A DNA stretch of 64,000 nucleotides from Gemmatimonadota bacterium (GCA_022820995.1 JAJEEM010000050.1:1-64000), one strand, 5' to 3'; positions 25,278 through 34,712 are shown, numbered from the stretch's first letter. Numbers and translations: made by a program. The notes: generated from the letters alone by a model not told the origin.

Positions 25278-27649
25278 GTCGTCTCTCCAGCCTGCGTCGA
25301 CGCTTCGCGGAGCTTCCGGAGAAGTTCGAACAGGCGGCCCGGGCTGCAGGGGATGTCGAGGATCTCCAGCCCGGGGGCGATGTCGGCCAGCGCATCCTCG
25401 ACGGCCTGCGCGAAGGCGGCCGCCACCGGGATCGCGCCGCCCTCCCCCACGCCCTTCGTCCCGAGAGGGTTCAGCGTCGAGGGCGTCTCCACGTGTGCGG
25501 TCTCGATCGGGGGGACGTCGGTCGAGGTCGGGAGAAGGTAGTCCATGAAGGAGGCGTTGCTCGTTCCGCCGAACTCGTCGAACACGAGTTCCTCGTAGAA
25601 GGCGTTCCCGATCCCCGCCGCGACGCCGCCGTGGATCTGGCCTTCGACGATCGTCGGGTTGATCACCGTCCCGCAGTCGTGCACGACGATGTAGCGCAGG
25701 ATCTCGACCATCGCCGTCTCGGGGTCCACGGCGACGACCAGGGCGTGCGTCCCGTTCGCCGTCGTCCCGTACGGCGGGCCGAAGTACGAAGTCGCCTCCA
25801 GCCCGGGCTCGGTGCCCGGCTCCACGGCTCCCCGCAGCGGGTTGGCGTTCACCGCGAGCGCGCCGAGATCGACGGATAGCTCCGGGGCGCCCCGCACGCG
25901 GGCGGCGCCATCGGCGAGTTCGAGGTCATCGGGGTCGACTTCGAGCGCCTCCGCGGCGTGTTTGAGGATCTTCTCGCGCACGGACAGCGCCGCGGCGTGG
26001 ATCGCGTTGCCGGCGACGACCGCGCCGCGGCTCGCGAAGGTGCCCGTCCCCCAGTGGAAGTCGCTCGTGTCGCCCGTCACCACCCGCACGTCGGACGGCG
26101 TGACCCCGACGGCGTCGGCCACGATCTGCGCGAAGGAGGTGAAGTGTCCCTGGCCCTGGGTCCCGACGCCGGTCGCGAGACGGACCGTGCCGCCGGGTTC
26201 CACCGTGATACGGGCCCCCTCGTAGGGGCCGATCCCCGTCCCCTCCACGTAGTTGACGACGCCGACGCCGACCGCCCGTCCGTCCGCCTGCGCCCGCTCG
26301 CGTTCCCGCGGGAACGTCTCGTGGCCGACGAGGCGGACGGCCTCCTCCAGCGACGCCTCGTAACTCCCGCTGTCGTAGCGGAGCGGGGCGAAGTCCTGGT
26401 ACATGATCTCGTGGTTGTACGGAAACTCGTCCGAGCGGATCACGTTGCGGCGGCGAATCTCGACCGGATCGAGGCCGAGGCCCCGGGCCGCGAGGTCGAG
26501 CAGTCGCTCCATGACGAACACGCCGTGCTGCCGGCCGGCGCCGCGCACGGGCGTCACAATCGGTTTGTTCGTGAAGGCCACCCGGAACTCGCTCTCGTAG
26601 TTCGGCACCCGGTAGGGCCCGAGAAGCGTGCACTGGGTGTTGATGGGGATCGTGAGACCGTAGGGGTCGTACGCACCGGAGTCGTGGATGAAGATGTCCC
26701 GCACCCCCAGGATCCGGCCCTCGCGCGTGACCGCGATCTCCGCCTCGTGCAGTTGTCCGCGCTCCTGGGTGGTGGCGAAGAAGTTCTCGTACCGGTCCTC
26801 GACCCACTTCACGGGCCGCCCCAGCTGGATCGAGGCCCAGGGGATGAGGATCTCCTCCGCGTAGAACATGATCTTCGGGCCGAAACCGCCGCCCACGAAC
26901 GGAGCGATGAACCGGACCTGCGACTCCGACAGGCCTAGGGCGGCGGCGACGACGTTGCGCACGGGAATGGGGGCCTGCGTCGTGTCCCACACCTGCAGCC
27001 GGTCGGCCCGCTCGTCCCACTCCGCCACGACGGCCCGGTTCTCGATCGCGCCGCCGATTCCCCGGTCGTAGGAGAAGCGGCGCTCCAGGACCAGGTCGGC
27101 CCGGGCGCGGGCGGCAGCGTAGTTCCCCTTCGTCTGCCGCACGTGTGCGGCGAGGTTCGACGGGAGGTCGTCGTGGATCCGCGGCGTGTCGTCATCGAGC
27201 GCACGCGCGAGATCCACGACGGGATCGAACGGTTCGATGTCCGCCTCCACGAGCTGGGCGGCGTCCTCGGCCACATAGCGGCTCTCCGCGACGATCATCG
27301 CCAGCGCCTCGCCCTGGTGGCGGATCCGGTCGCGGACGAGGGGGAGCGCCGTGCGGGCGTGGAACACCAGTCCCTCGAGCGGCGGCGGCGGCACGAGCAC
27401 CGCGCCGGGCCGGAGAAGCGGACCGAGGTCGGCGGCCGTGAAGACGGCGTGGACCCCGGCGTGCGCCCGCGCGCTCGCGACATCGAGCCCGCGGAGCCGC
27501 CCGGCCGGCAGGTCGCTGCGGACGAAGGCAACGTGCAGGGCACCCGGCGGTTCGACGTCCTCGACGAACTGCGCATGGCCGGTCAGCAGCCTCGCGTCCT
27601 CGTTGCGCGGCACGCGCGCCCCGATCCAGGTCCCGCCCGCCCGGCTCAT
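25274..27649 (-). CDS. Molybdenum-cofactor large subunit of a xanthine-dehydrogenase-family hydroxylase
   Basis: About 791 residues, starting at ATG 27649 (MSRAGGTWIGARVPRNEDARLLTG). The ORF-track extension is out-of-frame readthrough of the small-subunit gene. Features include FVGGGFGPKIMFYAEE, the loop TPVRGAGRQHGVFVMERLLD, GTQGQGHFTSFAQI and the C-terminal catalytic Glu in GTKGVGEGGAIP. The active-site loop is the RGAGR type, not the Cys-containing loop of true form I CO dehydrogenase, so an aromatic or N-heterocycle hydroxylase is more likely than CO oxidation. Its ATG overlaps the small-subunit stop (ATGA). Confidence 0.93.
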   Translation of the reverse strand: MSRAGGTWIGARVPRNEDARLLTGHAQFVEDVEPPGALHVAFVRSDLPAGRLRGLDVASARAHAGVHAVFTAADLGPLLRPGAVLVPPPPLEGLVFHARTALPLVRDRIRHQGEALAMIVAESRYVAEDAAQLVEADIEPFDPVVDLARALDDDTPRIHDDLPSNLAAHVRQTKGNYAAARARADLVLERRFSYDRGIGGAIENRAVVAEWDERADRLQVWDTTQAPIPVRNVVAAALGLSESQVRFIAPFVGGGFGPKIMFYAEEILIPWASIQLGRPVKWVEDRYENFFATTQERGQLHEAEIAVTREGRILGVRDIFIHDSGAYDPYGLTIPINTQCTLLGPYRVPNYESEFRVAFTNKPIVTPVRGAGRQHGVFVMERLLDLAARGLGLDPVEIRRRNVIRSDEFPYNHEIMYQDFAPLRYDSGSYEASLEEAVRLVGHETFPRERERAQADGRAVGVGVVNYVEGTGIGPYEGARITVEPGGTVRLATGVGTQGQGHFTSFAQIVADAVGVTPSDVRVVTGDTSDFHWGTGTFASRGAVVAGNAIHAAALSVREKILKHAAEALEVDPDDLELADGAARVRGAPELSVDLGALAVNANPLRGAVEPGTEPGLEATSYFGPPYGTTANGTHALVVAVDPETAMVEILRYIVVHDCGTVINPTIVEGQIHGGVAAGIGNAFYEELVFDEFGGTSNASFMDYLLPTSTDVPPIETAHVETPSTLNPLGTKGVGEGGAIPVAAAFAQAVEDALADIAPGLEILDIPCSPGRLFELLRKLREASTQAGETT

Positions 27650-28176
27650 GCTTCGCCCTCTCCGTCGGGGGCGGACCCGCCCGCCGCGAGGCGCTCGGCG
27701 GCGAGCGCGACGCCCTCCACGATGTTGTGGTAGCCCGTGCAGCGGCACAGGTGCCCGGACACGGCTTCGCGTATCTCCTCCCGCGACGGCGCCGGGTTCT
27801 CGCGCAGGAACGCCTCCGCCGTCATCAGGATCCCCGGCGTGCAGAAGCCGCACTGCAGGCCGTGCGCCTCGTGCAGGGCCCTCTGGACCGGGTGCAGATC
27901 CTCGACGCCGATCGGCTCTCCCGGCTGCACCTCGGCCAGCCCCTCCACCGTCGTCACCTCGTGCCCGTCGATCTGCACCGCGAACATGAGGCAGGCCCGG
28001 ACCGGTTCCCCGTCCAGTTGCACGGTGCACGCCCCGCACACCCCGTGCTCACACCCCACGTGCGTCCCCGTGAGCCCGACCTCCGAGCGCAGGAAATCCG
28101 ACAGGAGCAGCCGCGGCTCCACCTCGCCGGACCACTCGATGCCGTTGATCCGGGCGGATATTCGTACGGAGGTCAA
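27646..28176 (-). CDS. [2Fe-2S] small subunit of a xanthine-dehydrogenase-family hydroxylase
   Basis: About 176 residues. The plant-type cluster ligands are in GCEHGVCGACTVQLDG, and the second cluster is bound by QCGFCTPGILMTAEAF and GHLCRCTGYHNIVEGV. The start is set at TTG 28176 (TSVRISARINGIEWSGEVEP), the only sensible codon after the upstream stop at 28182. The Shine-Dalgarno is weak. It transfers electrons from the molybdenum site to the FAD subunit. The gene order small-large-medium and the start-stop overlaps show one operon, preceded by the Ig-like/propeller protein. Confidence 0.92.
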   Translation of the reverse strand: MTSVRISARINGIEWSGEVEPRLLLSDFLRSEVGLTGTHVGCEHGVCGACTVQLDGEPVRACLMFAVQIDGHEVTTVEGLAEVQPGEPIGVEDLHPVQRALHEAHGLQCGFCTPGILMTAEAFLRENPAPSREEIREAVSGHLCRCTGYHNIVEGVALAAERLAAGGSAPDGEGEA

Positions 28177-28181
28177 CGCCG

Positions 28182-30200
28182 CTACGGGACGAGTTCCTGG
28201 CGCGGCTGGAGCTTCACTGCCCACAGCCCGCTGAAGTACTCCGCGAAGAAGAGGTTCCCCTTGTGGATCTGCGGACCCCAGGTGAAGGGGGCGTTCGCCA
28301 CCACGCCGTCCGGATCGTACGCCATGTAGCGCGCGATCTCGCGGCCCTGCTCGCCCAGGTTCCCCTTCAGTTCCCCGGAAATGTCCAGTACGCGCAGCCC
28401 GCCGTTGTAGAACGCCGCGTAGAGCTTGTCGTCCTCGATCCACATGTTGTGAGAGCCCGCCTCGGGGATCTCGTAGCGTGCGACTTCCTCGGGGTTGTCG
28501 GGATCCGTGAAGTCCACCACGTGGATGTAGCCCGACATGAACTGCGGCGTGCGCTCGGGATCCTGCCCGTCGAAGCCCGGGCGCCCCGCCTCGTCTCCCA
28601 TGAACACGTAGAAGCGTCCCGTGGGACTCCGGTACGGGAAGGCCGCGTGCGTCCGCCCGCCGATGTCGCGGAAGCGCGCGATCTCCACGGGGTTGGACGG
28701 AGAGCCGCCGCGGTCGCCGCCCCCCACGTCGATGAGCACGACGCCGTCGCCCCAGTTCGAGGTGTAGGCGATCCCGTCCACGATCCAGATGTCGTGGATC
28801 GCGTGCCCCGGCGTGTCGAGTTCGAACCGTCCCACGCGGTGCGGGCGGGCCGGGTCCTCGATGTTGATCACGTCGAAGCGGCGCCCGTTGTTCACCGCGT
28901 ACACGTGATCCTCGTGGATGAAGAGGTTGTGAACGCCGCCCGTGAGTTCGTCGTCGAACACGGAGATCGTCGTCACGTCCCGCGGGTTCCGGCAGTCGAG
29001 GATGACGATCCCGTTGCGGCGATTCGAGGCGCCTTCGCGCGAAATCACGCAGATCTCCCCGTCCTCGCTCACCTTCACGTCATTCGTCGTGCGCGCGTCG
29101 ACGACGACGGAATCCGTGAGGACCGGACTCGCCGGGTCCGTCACGTCCCAGAAGTAGACGGCCCCCGCCGCCGCGTGCGTGCCGGTGATCGCGTAGTCGC
29201 GCCCGTCGACGCCCTCCCAGACCCACAGGTCCGAGGTGCGCTCGTTGTTCACCTGTCCCTGCCCCACGAACGTCACTTCCTGCGAGGCGTGTCGCGCATG
29301 GATTTCAAGCGAGGTGCGCGCGGCGCGGCCCGGCACGTTGGCGACGACGGTGTAGACGCCGGGGAAGTACGCCACGAACCGGCCCTGCTCATCGATCTCC
29401 GCCGGGGGAATGTCCGCCGTGGCCTCGATCGCGGGATCCGACATCACGGTCCAGGTGACGGGCAGGTCGGCCACGGCCCCGCCCATCGCGTCCTCGACCA
29501 TCGCCTCGAAACGCACGACGTCGCCCGTCCGCGCCCGCTCCGCGCTCCCGGACACCGTCAGGCGCGCGGCGGGGTTCTCCCGGACTTCGTAGGGGACCTC
29601 CGCGGCGATGCCTTCGGCTTCCGCCCGCAGCACCACCGCGCCCGGCGCGTGCGCCGTGAGGATGCCGAAGCGGTCCACGGTCGCGACGCCCTCGTCGGAG
29701 GTGGACCAGCGGATCTCGCCGTCACGCTCGTCCTCGGCCGTGTCAAGCAGCGCGGCCCGGTGACGCGTCGCGACGCCCACATACGTCGAACCGCCCGAAG
29801 GCGTCACGTCGATCCGTTCCAGCGGGGGGTACGCCACGCTCACCATGGCCTCCCCGCGCAGGCCGCGTGCCGTCGCGACGATGGCGGAGATGAGAAACTC
29901 GCCCCCCTTCACTGCTCTCACCCGGCCGGTCGCGCGGTCCACGTCGATGCTCTGCCGCGCACTCCCGCTCCGTCCGTCCGCGAAGGAGGGGAAGAAGAGG
30001 ACCTGGGCGTCGACCGCGTTCCCGTTCGCGTCCAGAACGCGGACTTCCAGCGTGACCTCATCGCCCACCTCGAGCGACAGCGCACCCGGCACGACCTCGA
30101 CCGACACCGCCTCCTGCGCAGCAACAGGCGCGGCGGTGGTCAAACCGAGAAGAATGAGAAGCGCGAAACGGGAGAAAATCGCCGGGTTGCGGTACATCAT
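28182..30200 (-). CDS. Secreted Ig-like plus LVIVD beta-propeller protein
   Basis: A 672-residue exported protein starting at ATG 30200 (MMYRNPAIFSRF) behind GGTGGAG; the ORF track starts 25 residues early. The signal is LLILLGLTTAAPVAAQ. The N-terminal third contains two or three bacterial Ig-like repeats (VEVVPGALSLEVGDEVTLEVRVLDANG, then RIDVTPSGGSTYVGV). The rest is a propeller of LVIVD-type blades with repeated DVTDPASPVL, DCRNPRDVTTI, NIEDPARPHRVG and DFTDPDNPEEVA. Such proteins are extracellular and probably structural or ligand-binding. The gene ends five bases before the small hydroxylase subunit, which suggests co-transcription. Confidence 0.85.
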   Translation of the reverse strand: MMYRNPAIFSRFALLILLGLTTAAPVAAQEAVSVEVVPGALSLEVGDEVTLEVRVLDANGNAVDAQVLFFPSFADGRSGSARQSIDVDRATGRVRAVKGGEFLISAIVATARGLRGEAMVSVAYPPLERIDVTPSGGSTYVGVATRHRAALLDTAEDERDGEIRWSTSDEGVATVDRFGILTAHAPGAVVLRAEAEGIAAEVPYEVRENPAARLTVSGSAERARTGDVVRFEAMVEDAMGGAVADLPVTWTVMSDPAIEATADIPPAEIDEQGRFVAYFPGVYTVVANVPGRAARTSLEIHARHASQEVTFVGQGQVNNERTSDLWVWEGVDGRDYAITGTHAAAGAVYFWDVTDPASPVLTDSVVVDARTTNDVKVSEDGEICVISREGASNRRNGIVILDCRNPRDVTTISVFDDELTGGVHNLFIHEDHVYAVNNGRRFDVINIEDPARPHRVGRFELDTPGHAIHDIWIVDGIAYTSNWGDGVVLIDVGGGDRGGSPSNPVEIARFRDIGGRTHAAFPYRSPTGRFYVFMGDEAGRPGFDGQDPERTPQFMSGYIHVVDFTDPDNPEEVARYEIPEAGSHNMWIEDDKLYAAFYNGGLRVLDISGELKGNLGEQGREIARYMAYDPDGVVANAPFTWGPQIHKGNLFFAEYFSGLWAVKLQPRQELVP

Positions 30201-30291
30201 CGCTCCACCTTCGTCGTCGGAGTCACTGCGTCGGGGGATCCCCACAAGATGTCCGCCAAACGAGGGACGCCGCAACGAGAGGAGCGGGATC

Positions 30292-30510
30292 TCAGCCGTA
30301 CTCCGCGCTCCGCGCCGCTTTGAGTTTCGGCGTCGACTGCGCGGGCACCGTCAGAACTTCTCCCGTTCCGGCGTCCACGCCGACAAGCACATTCCTGACG
30401 GTGGCGTTCGACTTCTCGAGTTCGACCGTTCGGCACTCGTAAACGATCTCGACGCGCCCGCGTTCGGGGGCCAGAGCGTGCCCGCGATCTCCCACCCGCA
30501 AGATCTTCAT
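30292..30510 (-). CDS. Small protein of unknown function behind a Fur-type dyad
   Basis: A 72-residue ORF (MKILRVGDRGHALAPERGRV) with GGGTGATGAG immediately before the ATG. It reads as short strands (VEIVYECRTVELE, VRNVLVGVDAGTGEVLTVPA) with a basic tail. It has no signal, membrane segment or known motif. It lies about 80 bases downstream of a strong Fur-like palindrome and 92 bases before the Ig-like/propeller gene, so it would be the first gene of that operon. It could still be chance coding in GC-rich DNA; the ribosome site and position argue for a gene. Confidence 0.5.
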   Translation of the reverse strand: MKILRVGDRGHALAPERGRVEIVYECRTVELEKSNATVRNVLVGVDAGTGEVLTVPAQSTPKLKAARSAEYG

Positions 30511-30589
30511 CTCATCACCCTGCCCTTTGAACGCTCACGCCGATCGCGAGACCGCCGAGACGCAGTCGAGAGGAAATCCATTCACACGG

Positions 30590-30606
30590 TGAATGATAAT
30601 CATTCA
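30590..30606. promoter_or_regulatory. Fur-type operator (17-bp perfect palindrome within a 37-bp dyad)
   Basis: TGAATGATAATCATTCA is a perfect palindrome around a central A. Its core AATGATAATCATT is identical to the centre of the E. coli Fur box consensus as I remember it. The symmetry extends outward (ATTCAC on the left, GTGAAT on the right) with only a few mismatches over about 37 bases. It stands out strongly from the GC-rich surroundings. It lies just downstream of a TACAAT -10 candidate on the minus strand, the right place for repression of the leftward genes. Confidence 0.75.
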
Positions 30607-30614
30607 TGGCGTGA

Positions 30615-30641
30615 ATTGTATGGAGGCCGCGCGAGGGTCAG
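30615..30641 (-). promoter_or_regulatory. Promoter candidate for the Fur-box operon
   Basis: Reading leftward, CTGACC (30641-30636) could be a weak -35 and TACAAT (30620-30615) a good -10, though the 15-base spacer is short. The predicted start of transcription would fall at the edge of the Fur-type palindrome. The element overlaps the stop codon of the asparagine synthetase gene, so the unit can be controlled apart from it. Confidence 0.4.
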
Positions 30642-32317
30642 TAGCTGTGGGTGTGGACACCCTGGACCGCGCGGCCGGAGGGGTCGGCCATGCCGGCGAA
30701 GGCGGGGTCCCAGGCGATCGCGGCCGGCGTACTGCAGGCGATGCTCGGGCCCTCCGGGACGCAGCGCACCGCGGGCTCGCCGGGGAAGTGCGACGCGAAG
30801 ATCGAGCGGTAGAGATACGCTTCCTTCGTGAGCGGCGTGTTGGTGGGGAACCGCGCCGCCGCCCGCTCGAGCTGTCCATCGCTGATCTCCGCCTCGGCCG
30901 TCTCCTTCAGGCTGTCGATCCAGGAGTAGCCCACGCCGTCGGAGAACTGCTCCTTCTGGCGCCAGAGGATCTCGTCCGGGAGGAGTCCCTCGAACGCCTC
31001 GCGCAGGATGTGCTTCTCCATGCGTCCGTCCGCCGGCCGCTTCGACTCCGGGTCGAGGGCCATCGCCACGTCGAGGAACTCGCGGTCGAGGAAGGGGACG
31101 CGCGCCTCCACTCCCCAGGCCGCCATCGACTTGTTCGCCCGCAGACAGTCGTACTTGTGGAGCTGGTCGAGCTTGCGGACGGTCTCCTCGTGGAACGCCC
31201 TCGCGTCGGGCGCCTTGTGGAAGTAGAGGTAGCCCCCGAACACCTCGTCGGCGCCCTCCCCGGAGAGCACCATCTTGATCCCCATCGCCTTGATGCGGCG
31301 GGCCATGAGATACATCGGCGTGGAGGCCCGCACCGTCGTCACGTCGAACGTCTCCAGGTGCCGGATCACGTCGGAGACCGCGTCGAGTCCCTCTTGCAGC
31401 GTGTAGACGATCTCGTGATGCACGGTGCCGATCGCGTCCGCCGCTGCGCGCGCCGCCTCCAGGTCCGGGGCCCCCTCGAGTCCGATCGCGAACGAATGGA
31501 GCCGCGGCCACCACGCCTCCTCCGTGTCGTCCGATTCGACCCGCCGGCGGGAGAACTTCATCGCCAGCGCCGAGATGATCGACGAGTCGAGGCCCCCCGA
31601 GAGGAGCACGCCGTACGGCACGTCCGACATGAGCTGCCGGTGGACCGCTTTCTCCAGCGCCTCCCGGACCCGCTCAGGATCCGCGGGACCGCCCGCCACG
31701 GCCTCGTAGTCGCGCCACCCCGGCCGGTAGTACGGAACGGGCCGGCCATCGCCCTCGCGGCTGTCGAGCATGTGCCCCGGCGGGAAGTCGTGGATCTCGG
31801 GACAGGTGTCGATGAGCGCCTTCATCTCGGAGGCCACGTAGAAGCGCCCCTCCGAATCCCGCCCCGTGTAGAGCGGCATGACGCCGATGGGATCCCGCGC
31901 GATGAGGTAGCGGTCGCGCGCCTCGTCGTAGAGGGCGAAGGCGAAGATCCCGCTCAGCTCGTTGAGCCACTCGCCGGGATCGTCGGGTCGTCCCTCGTAC
32001 AGCGCGAGGATGACCTCGCAGTCGGAGCGCGTCCGGAACGGATAGCCGCGCGCCGCGCCCCGCTCCAGCTCCGTGTGGTTGTAGATCTCCCCGTTGACCG
32101 CGAGCACCGTCGTGCGGTCGGGCCCGAACAGGGGCTGCGCGCCGCTCTCCACGTCGACGATGGAGAGCCGCTCGTGGGCGAGGATCGCCCGCTCGCCCGA
32201 GTAGATGCCGCTCCAGTCGGGACCCCGGTGCCGTTGGCGCCGCGAAAGGTCCAGCGCCCGGCGGCGGAGGCCCGTTGCGCCGGGTTCGATCTCGAAGATG
32301 CCGAGGACGGAACACAT
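30638..32317 (-). CDS. asnB: Glutamine-hydrolysing asparagine synthetase
   Basis: A 559-residue class II amidotransferase making asparagine from aspartate, ATP and glutamine. The catalytic Cys follows the initiator Met (MCSVLGIFEI). The glutaminase domain shows QRHRGPDWSG, HERLSIVD and AVNGEIYNH. The synthetase domain begins near residue 225 and contains the PP-loop GVLLSGGLDSSIISALA, then VLSGEGADEVFGGY and ARVPFLDREFLDVAM. All key residues are intact. The length is close to E. coli AsnB. The gene sits between two beta-propeller protein genes, 61 bases from the upstream one. Confidence 0.95.
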   Translation of the reverse strand: MCSVLGIFEIEPGATGLRRRALDLSRRQRHRGPDWSGIYSGERAILAHERLSIVDVESGAQPLFGPDRTTVLAVNGEIYNHTELERGAARGYPFRTRSDCEVILALYEGRPDDPGEWLNELSGIFAFALYDEARDRYLIARDPIGVMPLYTGRDSEGRFYVASEMKALIDTCPEIHDFPPGHMLDSREGDGRPVPYYRPGWRDYEAVAGGPADPERVREALEKAVHRQLMSDVPYGVLLSGGLDSSIISALAMKFSRRRVESDDTEEAWWPRLHSFAIGLEGAPDLEAARAAADAIGTVHHEIVYTLQEGLDAVSDVIRHLETFDVTTVRASTPMYLMARRIKAMGIKMVLSGEGADEVFGGYLYFHKAPDARAFHEETVRKLDQLHKYDCLRANKSMAAWGVEARVPFLDREFLDVAMALDPESKRPADGRMEKHILREAFEGLLPDEILWRQKEQFSDGVGYSWIDSLKETAEAEISDGQLERAAARFPTNTPLTKEAYLYRSIFASHFPGEPAVRCVPEGPSIACSTPAAIAWDPAFAGMADPSGRAVQGVHTHSY

Positions 32318-32378
32318 GACCGGAAGCGCCCGCCCTCAGCCCGAGGGGGGCGCGTCGGCCCGGTCGTCGGACGGAGTG

Positions 32379-34712
32379 TCAGGGGACAAGTCGTTCCGTC
32401 CGCGGCTTCACGAGAAATAGTCCCTCGCGCCGGCTGGAGAGGAGGATCGTCCCGCTCTCGAAGTACGGATAGACGCTCCACGTCCCGTCGAAGCCCGCCG
32501 CGTCCTCGCTCCAGGGCGTGGTGTCGAAGCTCCCGGCCTCCGTCGGGTTCTCGGGGTCGCTGATGTCGAGCACGCGCAGTCCGGCCCGGTTGTTCGACAT
32601 GTAGAGGCGGTTGCCCCGCACGTAGAGGTTGTGGTCCGTGACGCTCGTCGCGCTGTAGTACTCGCGCACGAGGAGGGGATCGTCGAGGTCGCGCAGATCC
32701 CACACGAGGGTCCGGGTCCGGTCCACCTGCCCGCTCACCTCATCGAGTTCATCGTTGGAGTAGAAGTACGCGTGATCTTCCGTGAGCCAGCCCTGGTGCG
32801 CGTAGGCCACGTTCGGGTACTCCGCCCGCGCCACCGCGATCGGGTTCGACTTGTCCGTGACATCCGCGATCGAGATCGCCGTCTCGTTCGCGTTCACGCA
32901 GATCTCGCGGCCCGCGTAGTCCTCGTCCGGGCCGTGGTAGACGACGCACTGCGTGTCGTGCGAGTTCCCGGTGTTGCGGCGGCCGGTGTTCGGATGGGCG
33001 AAACAGCCGACGAACATCGGATTGAGCGGGTCGTTGATGTCGACAATGTGCGATCCGCCGCCGCACGTCTCCCCGCCACCGGACGCACCCACCAGGTACG
33101 CGAAACCCGTCTCCTCGTTGATCGCGACGTTGTGGACGGAGGCGACATCCTCATACAGCGCCGTGGGCTCCCAGTCGCGGGGCTCCGTGACGTCGCGCAA
33201 CTGGGTGAGGTCGAAGATCTGCATCCCGTGCTGCCCCGCGCCGTCCGCGACGACGAACATGTGGTCCATGAACACCTTCATGTCGCGCCACGTGTTGGAC
33301 CGGGTGCCCGGAGTCTTTGCGAAGTTGCCGAGATATCGCGGGTTGAACGGGTCCGTGACGTCGACGAACGCGATGCCGTCCATGCGGCCCACGAGCGCGT
33401 ATTCCCGTCCCGTCAACGGATCGGTCCAGCCCCACACATCGTTGAGCCGGACGCCGCGGGGGGCGCCGAGTTCTTCCCGGGGGATGAAGGAGAGGAGATC
33501 CACGCGGTCGCAGTCGAAGCCCTCGGCGAGCCCCTCCTCGCAGTCGATCTGTCCGCCCGAGATCGAGGACAGTCCGACCTGCTCGCTCACGAGCCGGATC
33601 AACCCGCTGGACTCCATGAGCACGGCGGAGCCGGCTCCGAAGTCGTCGGCCGGCAGACCCGCAACCACCCGGCCGCCGCCCGCAGCCACCACGCGTCCCG
33701 TCTGGACCGGTTCCCGGCCCGGCATCTCGAGCCCGGCTTCGACCGTCCAGCCGTCGTCCGAGCGCTCGACCTGGTACACGAGACCCCTTCCGAAGGCCAG
33801 TGGCGCACCGACCCACGCGGTGGCGCCATCCACGGCGAGCGCGGCGCCGAACGCGGCGGGGGCATCGTTGTCGGGCGCCACGGTCCCGGCGAGCCGCCAT
33901 TCCCCGTCGGCGTTACGCGCGAAGCGGTGGATGGCGCCGAGTCCGGCGTCCTGTCCGGCCGCGCCGACCAGCGCCTCGTCGCCGGCGAACGCGACGGCGG
34001 ACCCGAACGCGCGCCCCTCATCGCCGTCATCGCCGCCGAGTTGGGCGACGCGCTGCCAGCCGGCACCGGTGTCGAAGCCGAAGAGGTACGCCTCGCCGCG
34101 AGCCTCATCGACGAGCGGCGCGCCGACCAGCGCGAGGTCGCCGTTGAGCGCGATCGACGCTCCGAACCCCGCCGGCGCGCCGTCCGCCCCCAGGCGCCCT
34201 TCCTCCTCCCAGCCGCCGTTCGCGCGCCGATAGGCGACGACGACCGGCGCGCCGGCGCCGTCCGCTGCCGACACGAGGAGGTGCTCCGTTCCGGCGGCCA
34301 GCGAGCGCCCGAACTCCTCCAGTCCGGGCGAGGCGATCTCGGTCGCGTGCCGCCACTCGCCGTCCGCGTCCGCCCGCTCGAACACATGCACGGAACCCGC
34401 CCCCGGCGCACCCACGAACAACCGGGCGCCGGCGGCCGCGAGCGCTACGCCGAAGCGGTCTCGCACCGCAGCGTCCGGCGCGTACAGCGCCTGGACTTCG
34501 GTCCAGTCGTCGGGGCGGAAGACGCGCACGCTTCCCGGCTCGCGCTCGGACGTGGGCTCCCCCACCAGGACTTCGTCCTCGACAATGACGACCGAACTGC
34601 CGAGTCCCTGCCCGGCCAGCCCCGAGGGTCCCGCGATCGAGATCAGGACGGCAAAGGCCGCAGGGACGGCGAAGGTGGCGGCCGATGATCGGATCTTCAT
34701 GACTGTGACCAT
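32379..34712 (-). CDS. Secreted FG-GAP plus LVIVD (choice-of-anchor B type) protein
   Basis: A 777-residue exported protein starting at ATG 34712 (MVTVMKIRSSAATF), with GGAGG nine bases upstream. The first 350 residues carry FG-GAP-like blades (DRFGVALAAAGARLFVGAPGAGSVHVF, GFGASIALNGDLALVGAPL, RAFGSAVAFAGDEALVGAAG). The second half is an LVIVD propeller of the choice-of-anchor B kind (VDVTDPFNPRYLGNF, VDINDPLNPMFVGCF, RVLDISDPENPTEAGSF) with an internal Cys-rich insert (SGGQIDCEEGLAEGFDCD). No enzyme motif is visible. It lies two bases downstream of the MBL-rhodanese gene's stop and is therefore coupled to it. A surface or extracellular role is inferred. Confidence 0.87.
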   Translation of the reverse strand: MVTVMKIRSSAATFAVPAAFAVLISIAGPSGLAGQGLGSSVVIVEDEVLVGEPTSEREPGSVRVFRPDDWTEVQALYAPDAAVRDRFGVALAAAGARLFVGAPGAGSVHVFERADADGEWRHATEIASPGLEEFGRSLAAGTEHLLVSAADGAGAPVVVAYRRANGGWEEEGRLGADGAPAGFGASIALNGDLALVGAPLVDEARGEAYLFGFDTGAGWQRVAQLGGDDGDEGRAFGSAVAFAGDEALVGAAGQDAGLGAIHRFARNADGEWRLAGTVAPDNDAPAAFGAALAVDGATAWVGAPLAFGRGLVYQVERSDDGWTVEAGLEMPGREPVQTGRVVAAGGGRVVAGLPADDFGAGSAVLMESSGLIRLVSEQVGLSSISGGQIDCEEGLAEGFDCDRVDLLSFIPREELGAPRGVRLNDVWGWTDPLTGREYALVGRMDGIAFVDVTDPFNPRYLGNFAKTPGTRSNTWRDMKVFMDHMFVVADGAGQHGMQIFDLTQLRDVTEPRDWEPTALYEDVASVHNVAINEETGFAYLVGASGGGETCGGGSHIVDINDPLNPMFVGCFAHPNTGRRNTGNSHDTQCVVYHGPDEDYAGREICVNANETAISIADVTDKSNPIAVARAEYPNVAYAHQGWLTEDHAYFYSNDELDEVSGQVDRTRTLVWDLRDLDDPLLVREYYSATSVTDHNLYVRGNRLYMSNNRAGLRVLDISDPENPTEAGSFDTTPWSEDAAGFDGTWSVYPYFESGTILLSSRREGLFLVKPRTERLVP

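Noticed and set aside
25274-27649. Reading the large hydroxylase subunit as a carbon monoxide dehydrogenase
   Set aside because: The active-site loop is of the RGAGR type and lacks the Cys of form I CO dehydrogenase.
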